Below are positions 11,701 to 64,000 of a stretch of 64,000 bases of DNA, one piece after another. The translations under genes and the position numbers were made by a program. The notes beneath the pieces were generated by a model that searched no databases, was not told the origin of the DNA, and worked only from the letters and a program-made list of their open reading frames with translations. The DNA comes from Promerops cafer (taxonomy: Eukaryota > Chordata > Aves > Passeriformes > Nectariniidae), in the NCBI GenBank assembly GCA_013398275.1, contig VZSE01002451.1:1113776-1177775 (forward strand), written 5' to 3'. Every line of letters starts with the position of its first letter. Position 1 is the stretch's first letter.

Positions 11701-13189
11701 ACGGAGCGGGCGCGCCTGTCCCTGGGGCTCGGGGACTCCTGGCCACTGTGTCCAACAACACGAGAGCTTCAGGCTGTGAAACTGTGAGCTGTGAGGACCT
11801 GGCACCTCAGCCTATGCCTGTGTGAAACCACACCAAGGAGAACTAACACTCACCACGCCTTGCACGCAGCCTCTGGATTTCAGTCCTCACCCTGATGGCA
11901 CTGATTCCACTGGCACTGATTCTGTACGAAACCTGATCCACTCTCCAGTGCCAGCAGGGGAAACTAAACCCATGGTCCACCAATCTGGGCTTCACCTCAA
12001 GCTGTGCAAGCAGTAAAACCTTCACCACCAGCTGCTGCCCTCGCTCCATGGCTCCAAGGCCAGATACCTCCATGATGAACATCAGTCCCAGGAAAAGGCC
12101 TGGCACGCACTCAGCATTTCTGAAAACCACACTTAAGTGCCTCTCTTTGCCCAGCAGCCCGTTTTCTCCCAAGCTGGCTGAAGACACTAGTCTTAGATTC
12201 TACTCCCAGTTCATGAGTCATTAACCCATTAATCCCTTTCAACCCAGTAATGAACCTGAACCCCAAGTGTGAGCCTTTACTCTTCACCCCAGCCACTCTC
12301 ACTCCCTCACGTGACAGCTGTCTCCAAGGTTTCCACAATGCCACAGTTAAAATGCTGCCTTCCCTTCTGGTGGATTCAGGATTTCTGATTAAATCCTTGT
12401 CCCAGACAAATGCTCCCTTGTTGCACCTCCTTCGAGTGGGGAGCTTTAGTAAAATGCTGACAATTAGTTTCTTTTCATACCCAGTTTGACAAGGAAACTA
12501 CCACAGCGGTGTTCCCAGTTCTTCCACCCTGACAAGGAACAGCATCAGCTGAAGCTTTAAGTATGATTTAGTGCCTGGCATGCGGTTCCCATTACAGCAT
12601 ATTAAAAATCACATGGAATAAAGGAATTACAAAACCTCATCAGCTTGCTGAGGCATGAAATCAAAGCTCAAAGTTCAGAGAACAGTGGAAAAATATAGTT
12701 AGATTGGAAAGATTACAAGATGTAGTTCTCTGAAATGGCAAAATCTATTACAGCAGCAGAGAAAGGAACAGCTCTCAGCCACATTCTCACCATTCCTGCA
12801 CTTGAAGGAAACAACCCCCTGTGTGCCCAGCACGCTGTGGGGCAGCCAGCACGGAAGGAGGCTGCACGTTCAAACAATTCCACGTTACAACACGAGCGTG
12901 GCAATTTGTCAGCACCAATTCATCACCAGGATTGCTCCTCTGAAGGCGGAAACGCTGCCCTAGGCTGACCTCGGAACGATGTCTTGTGCCATTCATTAGA
13001 GACGCAGAAATCGCTCGCACAGCAATTACGGCCGTACAGCACCGAAGCCCGTGCCGATCCCTTCGGTTTCTCGTGTCATCCCGTGCACGTGGCTTCAGAA
13101 ACCCTCACTCACCCAAAGCCAGGAGCAGTCTGGGTGCCCAGCAGAGCACAGAGCAGCAGCAGCAGTCGGACGGCGTGCGCGGCGCCCAT
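1..13189 (-). CDS. C8B: C8B gene span, 5' ten coding exons (3' end outside window)
   Basis: This is the complement component C8 beta chain, a secreted plasma protein that binds C5b-7, recruits C8 alpha-gamma and helps C9 polymerise in the membrane attack complex. Ten exons on the minus strand join without a phase conflict into about 475 residues; human C8B has 591. In order the product shows a signal peptide (1-26), a basic propeptide (27-39), a TSP1 repeat with WSSW (49-101), an LDLR-A module with DCGDQSDE (107-140) and a MACPF domain with the signature DFGTHFIKEATAGG (324-337). Exon sequences align residue by residue with remembered human C8B, and the closest stretches are nearly identical. 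The remaining MACPF end, EGF-like and last TSP1 parts are off the left edge. All splice sites read GT-AG. No stop or frameshift breaks any exon. C9, C8A and C6 paralogues fit less well. Confidence 0.97.
525..629. repeat. Two-copy 52-bp tandem duplication in a C8B intron
   Basis: Two head-to-tail copies of a 52-bp unit lie at 525-576 and 577-628. The unit contains CAGCCCTCCCACCTTCACCA and ends GGCTGGTTTTTAT. The copies appear identical, so the duplication is recent or an assembly duplication. It lies in the intron between coding exons 9 and 10. Confidence 0.95.
2241..2404 (-). CDS. C8B: C8B coding exon 9: MACPF, C-terminal part
   Basis: The exon is 164 nt (2 nt plus 54 codons). It encodes VEDFVALVRGGASEDITTLA and MQQWGDAVQYNPEIIKLK, nearly identical to human C8B (VEDLVVLVRGGASEHITTLA, MQEWGDAVQYNPAIIKVK). 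The acceptor is TTGCAG and the donor GTACTG. Long reading frames on the plus strand here are antisense shadows of this exon. Confidence 0.97.
3122..3250 (-). CDS. C8B: C8B coding exon 8: MACPF, mid region
   Basis: The exon is 129 nt, and its open frame is short enough to be missed by ORF length cut-offs. With the split glycine it reads G-FSLSDVQKCAQKGFNI and later ISVGLGV, GCKALLKEIG. This aligns with human DYTLNNVHACAKNDFKIG, VSLGVSVGKCRGILNEI. Acceptor (GTGTGTTTAAG) and donor (GTAAGC) are clear and both phases agree with the neighbouring exons. This is the least conserved C8B exon in the window, but its cysteines match. Confidence 0.92.
3676..3904 (+). mobile_element. CR1 LINE 3' fragment in a C8B intron
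   Basis: The run TTTCTTCACCAGAAGGGTTA, then GATGTGGCACCTGGGGACAT, GGTTTAGTGGTGGCCTTGGC and a tail near CCATGATTCTA is the classic avian CR1 3' end in sense orientation. The copy is truncated at its 5' end, as most CR1 insertions are. No reverse transcriptase frame is present. Confidence 0.85.
5004..5244 (-). CDS. C8B: C8B coding exon 7: MACPF core with signature motif
   Basis: The exon is 241 nt and encodes 80 residues. It begins SSKFIHARSELAVGVYKLKP and includes SYGEYRELCRDFGTHFIKEA followed by TAGGIYEYTLVMN. The FGTH plus GG arrangement is the MACPF signature, and the glycine pair is the expected hinge. The acceptor has a strong pyrimidine tract ending CTGCAG; the donor GTGCGT is acceptable but not consensus. 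Third codon positions are strongly G/C. Confidence 0.97.
5725..5758. repeat. Compound (CT)n(CA)n microsatellite
   Basis: About nine CT units pass directly into about eight CA units. It lies in the C8B intron between coding exons 6 and 7. Confidence 0.9.
6284..6341 (-). mobile_element. CR1-like 3' end fragment, reverse orientation
   Basis: The phrase GAATCAGAGAATATCCACAG followed by CTGGAAGGGACCCACAAGGA matches the reversed 3' end of a CR1 subfamily. Only about 60 bp is recognisable. Confidence 0.6.
6601..6798 (-). CDS. C8B: C8B coding exon 6: MACPF domain, region of first membrane-inserting segment
   Basis: The exon is 198 nt, exactly 66 codons in phase 0. It begins TKGKYEFTMTEYDSYSNYES and contains FSVGIKIPKVFELGY and MKRFSSS, matching human TQGKYEF, GFKIPGIFELG and TKRFSHT. 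In MACPF proteins this region holds the helical cluster that unfolds into a membrane-spanning beta hairpin. Codon usage here is AT-ending, unlike exon 7. Acceptor TTTAG and donor GTAAGC are visible. Confidence 0.96.
7430..7562 (-). CDS. C8B: C8B coding exon 5: MACPF domain, N-terminal part
   Basis: The exon is 133 nt, entered in phase 2 and left in phase 0 at a GTACGT donor. It contains LDHRYYAGGCSPHYI and RFRKPYNVESYTPE, nearly identical to the human protein and the most conserved stretch of C8B in this window. It belongs to the MACPF domain before the first transmembrane hairpin region. Confidence 0.97.
8999..9509 (-). mobile_element. CR1 LINE fragment, reverse orientation, in a C8B intron
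   Basis: About 510 bp of reversed CR1 3' sequence, the longest copy in the window. Landmarks in order are GGACCTTTAAAG, CCCTGCCATGGGCAGGGACA, CCAGCCTGGCCTTGGACTCT, CCTTCTCTTCTCCAGGCTGA and GACCCTGCTCTGGACTTGCT. Open frames across it (for example 9157-9669 plus) come from the repeat and are not genes. Confidence 0.92.
9612..9753 (-). CDS. C8B: C8B coding exon 4: LDLR-A module, start of MACPF domain
   Basis: The exon is 142 nt, entering in phase 1 and leaving in phase 2 at a GTAAGC donor. It encodes GRCIARRLLCNGDDDCGDQS followed by DEKNC. The acidic DCGDQSDE cluster is the calcium-binding signature of LDLR-A repeats. The exon then runs into the MACPF N-terminus (MEEYWGIENLAKG; human MDQYWGIGSLASG). 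Confidence 0.97.
10429..10570 (-). CDS. C8B: C8B coding exon 3: rest of TSP1, start of LDLR-A module
   Basis: The exon is 142 nt and enters in phase 0. Translation begins YRFARLEQPSQFGGDACDYS and ends CDGFVCAVTG, aligning with the human stretch that begins YRYAYLLQPSQF. The cysteines of the TSP1 repeat (ACDYS, EECVTNSPC) and the first two of the LDLR-A module (RCDGFVC) are all present. Acceptor CATCACAG and donor GTGAGG are visible. Confidence 0.96.
11619..11745 (-). CDS. C8B: C8B coding exon 2: propeptide and start of TSP1 repeat
   Basis: This exon encodes 42 residues after the split glycine. A basic stretch RDRRARSV aligns with the human propeptide end (MRSV), so cleavage after the last arginine of RRAR is expected. 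The TSP1 start DCALSSWSSWSKCDPCQKKR follows, with the WSSW motif that is C-mannosylated in this family. The donor is GTGAGT. The acceptor is uncertain: three in-phase AG sites (exon starts 11745, 11721 or 11715) would all keep the frame; 11745 was chosen because it has the best pyrimidine tract. The exon is markedly CpG-rich. Confidence 0.88.
13113..13189 (-). CDS. C8B: C8B coding exon 1: start codon and signal peptide
   Basis: The ATG at 13189-13187 has G at -3 and G at +4, a good initiation context. It opens a typical signal peptide, MGAAHAVRLLLLLCALLGTQ, with a hydrophobic leucine core. The exon ends in phase 2 before a consensus donor GTGAGT (intron begins at 13112). I see no TATA box in the roughly 100 bp upstream, which is GC-rich, so the transcription start is not placed. 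Confidence 0.9.
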
Positions 13190-16100
13190 CGCGCCGAGGC
13201 ACCGCTGGTGATCCCACACCGCCAACGCCCCCAGCCCGTGGGGGTCTGAACGGGGTTCAAGCACAAAAAGAGAAACTGCCGAGCTGCTCTGCCACCCTGG
13301 GAACAGCAGATGACCCAGCACCTGGCAGGCTCACAAGGTAAACGCCGCAGTTGTTAGCACACGGCTTTCCCGAGGTGAGCGGGGAGGGAGCAAAGCTCTG
13401 CCCAGGAGCAATTTGCACTTTCATTTGTAATGCTCCTTTCAAGGGACGGGGAAAATGAATATTTCAACAAACGAAACATATTTGAGTCTTGGCAAGAAGG
13501 AAGTGATAAGTAAACTCAAGTCGGCTTTCTAGGAATAGAGTGCAGAATCATTTATTTATTGCTGCTTTTCATGTCTGTCTTCCAGAGGAAGGTCAGACAC
13601 GAGGCATAAGCACTTTTCTCATGCCTCAGAGAAAGCCTTATCCCTGAGACTGCCCTTCCTTGTCTCTCCTGCTGCTGGGGAGGACAAGAGCCCCAGCCCT
13701 GGCTGGGCCATGGCACAGAGATTCTCTGCTCCACATACCCAAAGCCTCGAGCCCATGAAAGCAGGACCTGTCAGGGTATCAAATGTCATGTCTCGGGGTT
13801 TTCTTGCTGCTACACTGAGTCATTCTCTCTCTGAAATGGTCCTGACTGGGCTGAGAACTTACCATGGGCTGGTTGCCATCACTCCAGCTGGGCTTTCAAA
13901 GGCAGATCAGACAGAACCTGGAAGAGTTTTTCTTTGGTTGCCTGTTGAGCATTCACATCCTTCTGCTTCTCTCTCCAGGTACAGCTTTTTGATTCATAAG
14001 ACACAAGAGTCTTTCCCTTCATTTTCCTATTAGTCTTAGCCTACAGCAAGCATCTCACAGAGAGCAAAGTTCTCTGAGTCTGTGGTTCCCTGCCCAAAAT
14101 GAGGAATATCATTGTGTTTTCCCACCCTTCCCCTTGCTGGACAACATCTTTGAGAAGACAGAGCCTGACTCTGTGCAACTCTGGCTTTTAGCAGCACAAT
14201 CCCTCACCCTGGGACACATCCCTGAGTGCTTTGGTGATACACAGAGTAAATACAGTTTAATTTCCTCATTATAGCAATGATTGGTGCTATACATAAAATT
14301 ATTCATATTCACTAATAACAAACAAACCCAACAACCTCAGTGCCATCACCTGGCCAAGTGCTACACCTTAAGGTGTCACAGGTACCTTACAAATGACATT
14401 TTTCTGCCTGTGGAGCCACGTCCCTGCAAAATAAGCAACTGGCTGAGACATCTTTCTGGTTTGGCAGCCTGATGATAACAATTTAACACACAGAGGCACA
14501 TTAACCAAATCCTTGTAGGAATCTGCTCCAAATAAAAGACTGTATTTCAGGCAGACCTTTTTTAACCCAGAGTTACTCAGCACGGTGATAAACTTCCCTC
14601 TAGACACTGAGGACAAACTGTTAGGGGAGATGATTCAGGCCATGCAAAGCTTTCTGTTTGCCTTTTTTTGCCTGATTTTTTGCTTCTTCCAAATGACTTT
14701 GCCCCAGCCTGAACCCAAGATGTGCCTGTGTGATACAGCTTGCTCAACCTCTGGCACAATTGATTCAGTTGTTAATCATTTGTCCATGACAAAAAAAAAC
14801 CAACAGAAAAAAACCCCACTTACAGAAAGACCTCTCCATCCACGGGACCTTTGCTGTCCGGGAAATACAGCACACATCCAATATTTCAACAGCAGTAAAT
14901 GATAAACCAAGATTATAAACACAGAGCACCCTCTAGATATAACTTCAAACCATGACAGTGATACCAGCAAGTGGAATTTTCAAGCTTCTCTCTGCTGCTT
15001 GTCTTTGTTTTGCTGCCTCTCACCACACACATCTCAGTGGTGAACATGCAGAAGGAGTGGTGAATCACCAGAAGTGAGGCTAAAACAGGAGCAGGGACCC
15101 AAGAGACAGGATTTCCTACAGCTCAACACATTTTTCAGAGAGAACTAAAAAGCACCATCAGGTTTTACACATAATTTACAACCTGATTTAATTAGAGGTA
15201 GGTCTAACACATGAAATTTATGACAGCAGCCACAGGTCATTTTCTGCTTCCTTGGGTCCATGGATCAGGGGGAATGTTGCCTCATAATGTGGCCTGGTGT
15301 CCTCTTTTCCATTGCTGCTCCTTCTCCACTGGTGACTGTAGCAGCTGTGGCTTTCTGATGAGCTGAAGTCCCAAACCAACTCTCTACATTGCTGAATTAG
15401 GGTTTATCACACTTGAAAATCAAATGCCCACCATGAAAACCAAGCCTGCAAGTGCAACACGTCCTTTGCAGAGCTCATATCCCAAGTTTGTGAGCCTTTG
15501 CTCCCTGTAAATAAACTCTCTCAAGTTTTACCAAACATGATGGTTCTGGCAGTTTCCTGTTAAAAGAAAAACTGAAACACGTCAGAGCTGAAAGGCCTTC
15601 CCTGGGAAAGACCAGACTGGAGCCAGCAAGCAGCTGTTTACAGAATTATCAGTGCATTTTTCAAAAGTTTCTTTTTCTCCTCTGAGAAAACTGTTTTATT
15701 CCCTGCTTTGGAACTCAGAACGCATTTCCTGCTGTGGGAAAACTCATTCAAAAGTAAAAGGAAGCTTCCCACCAATTTTGATTGTGAAGAACATAAGGTG
15801 GCAAATATATGGTAAAATTTACAACCAAAGAATACTTTTTAGATTTTTACAAACCCCATTGCATCACCATTTTTGTTACTTATTTTCTTGTGTGAGGCTG
15901 GTGTCTGGAAGGCCCTGGACATAAAAAACTCACCTTGCTGAACTGAATTCTCCTCTTCTGGCTTTTGAACCACTAAAAATAATGTCTCATTGTGACTGAG
16001 GCCAAATCTGGCATAGGTTCACCTACTCTGACAGCTCTAAAGTCCTGTGAAGAGGGTAAGACAAAGAAAACCCCTCCATGTCCATCCCTTGTCTCCACCT

Positions 16101-18984
16101 CCTTTCCATTAGACCTCAAGACAGCACAGACACACAGGTTTTCCAACTAGAAACAGCATTTTTTAAAGGAAAAAAAAAGATACTCATCATCTGTGTGTCA
16201 AATAAACAGTACAAAATTTACAAAAAATGAAACATCTCACAGCATTGTAACTTCTGCTCATTTCAAATACAGCTCACTTCTGACACTGAGAGCTGTTCTT
16301 ATACCTCTAATAACTGTTAAGAAGACAAAGATGCCACAAAAGGGGTTTTTTTTTGCAGCTAGTACCTGGCAGTAATTCTTACTAATCCTTTATTTTCACA
16401 AATGTCTGAGGCTGAATGGGCAGAGATTGCTGCCTGTTAACCTGATTTTCCTTTAATCTATTGTGATTTCCTTTCTTTGCTGGTGAGGAGTATTTATAGA
16501 AGTGGTGCTAGGGGAGCTATGAAACAGGGCTGAAAAGCCAGCAAATAATATCAGATCTTAAAAGACCTTTAAAAAAAAAAATCTGTATCTAAAAGCCCCT
16601 TGAATGGGCAACATCTGAGGCTATTCTTCTCACTGAGATTTTTTCAGGTGCTGATAAAACATTTTAGGGTGATAGATGAGCCACAGGGCAAACACATCCA
16701 TTGAGATAAGACTATTTAAAGCTCTAAAAACTAATAGCTGGAGAGCTGTTTCACTAATAGACCTGCTATTTCCTGCCTCCAGTAGGATAATTTCAGAAAG
16801 AGACAGGCCATGTTACAGGTACTCAGGAAATCCTGTCGGGTATCTCCCCACATTCCTCACTGTCATGAGCTGAAATGTGTCATTCAGTTTTGCCCCACTT
16901 TCAGACAGCAAGCAAAACCAGGACAAAACCACCAAACCCACACCTTTATTCTTCCCCATGCCAGTCTTACCTGGGGTATTTAAAAACAACATAATAAAGG
17001 TTTTTCATGGGGCTGATCCTAGAAAGCAAATCAGTGTGAGAATAGCAATTAGTGGAAGACCTGAGCACAAGAGTGAAATACTCTTACAAATCATGACTTT
17101 TGCAGCAGTAACATCAACCCAGAGCCAGGAGCAGCAGGTTTGAGTCCCAGGATGGCACAAACAGGAGCAGGAGGAGAAGCCAGGAGCTGTGCCTCCACTT
17201 CTGCTGCTCAGATGGACTTTCACTGTGTTCCTTCACCACTGTGTGCATCCCACGTTGGCTCAGGGAGGGAACTGCAGAGAACAGATTCAAACCTCTGTGG
17301 GAAACTGCCAACAGATATCCCCTTTCATTTCTTTGACGTGATATTCTTCTGACTGAGAACAGCATTTGCCAGGAAAGCAATAAATATGAACCTGACAGGA
17401 GTTCTTCAGAAAGCAAAGAAAGAAAAAAGGAAACAGTCCATGAAAATATATTTCACAACCTAAACAACAGGCAGAAAGAGGTTACCTTCTCTGTTGCAGC
17501 AACTGTCACTGAGTAGTGATTAAAGCACAGAAAACACTGCCTTTAATCCAGTGTGAGGGAGTGAAAATTGCATATTCCCAGTCTGTCCAAGCAGCTGCTT
17601 TCCCAGAAGCCACTGCCATGGAGAGGAGAGATCTGTCAGAGCCCTCACTGCTGTAAAACCACAGGCTGATCCTGCAAACTGTTTGCTAATGGAATTCTCA
17701 TTACTGCAGGAGATCACGGCCTTAATTAGCACTGGTTAAATTGGGACCATTTCTTGAAGTGGTCACATCTGAGCTGGGCACTCTCTTGGACAACACAGAG
17801 CCTCTGAGTTACAGCAGTATTAATGTGATACAGCACATAAACACAGCAGGTAAGAACACCTTATCCCTTCTGAACACACAGAACTGGTCCTTCCCTCCCT
17901 CCTTGGGATTCCTCTTCCTCACCATTGCCAGATTACACCTCAAACCTGCTCATTCTGAATTTTTAAACTGAGTTTACACAACAGCTGTAAAACATAAGCC
18001 AATTTTTCTGATTTTTCAACCACTGTGAGGGTACCAGAAGAGGATCAACAAGACCAGATTTAGCCTTCATTGTAAAAATTCATTTTAGTTGAAATCCACG
18101 CTTAGCTGTGGCTTATTTAAGTTGATGTTTTGTAGCTGGTTGAAAACCAGAGATCACATTCTTCCTTCCAAGGACACCTGGGTACAGTTACCTACACACA
18201 AATCAAAATGCCATTAACACAGGTGTGCTTTCACCACAGCAGAATAACCTTTATTCTCAGGTGGCATCCAAGTATTTCAACAATGTTCATTGACAAAGGC
18301 AAGGAATGTTTCACCATGACCTACTGGGCATTTCGAGGAAGGCATGAGACATCAAAAAGCAGAAATACAATAAAATATATGTGCACACATCCACACCTCT
18401 CTCTCTCCCTGTACATAAAACACGTATTTCTTACACTTAAATTTTACTGCATTACTCTCTTGGCAGAGAATGGGAAAATTCCTTCTCAGCTGAGCTTTAT
18501 TATCAGTTCTGTGCACATTACTGGAGATTTTGTGGGGGTTCTGCTTTCAAAACTGTCACGTTTAAATGCACATCTTTAATTTCAAATCCCACTTGAATGA
18601 CAAAAGCTAGCAGAATTAATTTCAGCTTCTCATGCCACAAAGATAAACCAGCTTTGGGAGCATCACACAGCATGGGCTGTCCCAGGAATGTGGGATTTTG
18701 CAGGAGATGATACAAATACCTCCTGGTTTGGGATGCTCATCTTAAAACACCCAAAAAGAGGCCAAAAAAGTGGAGGCAGCAATTAAAACCAGCAAGTTAC
18801 ATATTTGCAAGATAAGCAACACTTAGTGTTAAAGATTAGTTATTCCCCAAACTGAGGATTTTCTCCTTTCCCAGGTATTTCCAACTGTCAAAAATAAAGG
18901 CCATGCCAGACACAAATGCTGCATTTTAAGTCTGGCAGAATTATCCCAGAGGAGCACAAGCTATGAAACAAACTTACTGAAATG
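13190..18984. other. Intergenic region between C8B start and DAB1 polyadenylation site
   Basis: About 5.8 kb with no exon, RNA gene or full mobile element that I can recognise. The C8B promoter must lie near 13190-13500, where the DNA is GC-rich; no TATA box was found. The rest is AT-rich. Short open frames here have no recognisable similarity and no splice-consistent neighbours. Because both genes are on the minus strand, this is the spacer between the DAB1 3' end and the C8B 5' end. Confidence 0.7.

Positions 18985-64000
<45,016 letters not shown>

Overview
The window is ordinary vertebrate nuclear DNA, almost certainly from a bird. Genes are split into short exons with GT-AG introns, intergenic DNA is AT-rich, and the recognisable interspersed repeats are CR1 LINE 3' ends. 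A passerine is my best guess from the look of the CR1 copies, but that is weak evidence. Two genes lie head-to-tail on the minus strand in the order known from human chromosome 1p32: C8B (complement C8 beta chain) at the left and DAB1 (Disabled-1, the Reelin-pathway adaptor) filling most of the rest.

Positions 1-13189 hold C8B from the start codon to residue ~475. Ten coding exons could be joined in frame by hand: signal peptide, propeptide plus first thrombospondin repeat, LDLR-A module and most of the MACPF pore-forming domain. The EGF-like and final TSP1 parts lie beyond position 1. Positions 13190-18984 are intergenic. Positions 18985-22323 look like a terminal DAB1 exon, mostly 3' UTR, with a polyadenylation signal at 19003-19008. 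From 30180 to 55757 lie the DAB1 coding exons, from inside the PTB domain to the C-terminus. They include the five small exons that carry the Reelin-responsive tyrosines (Y185, Y198, Y200, Y220 and Y232 in mammalian numbering). Positions 55758-64000 are intron, ending in an uninterrupted (CTAT)n tract of at least 544 bp that runs off the window.

The two genes are functionally unrelated neighbours. C8B protein is secreted by liver and joins the membrane attack complex. DAB1 is a cytoplasmic adaptor on VLDLR/ApoER2 in migrating neurons. Their adjacency mirrors the paralogous C9-DAB2 pair.

No new gene system was found. The points most worth a second look are: a 57-nt in-frame DAB1 cassette exon encoding a clathrin-box-like motif (38456-38512); a possible alternative DAB1 C-terminus ending in a YxxI motif (22279-22323); the run of phase-0 exons around the phosphotyrosines; and the very long GATA repeat in a DAB1 intron.
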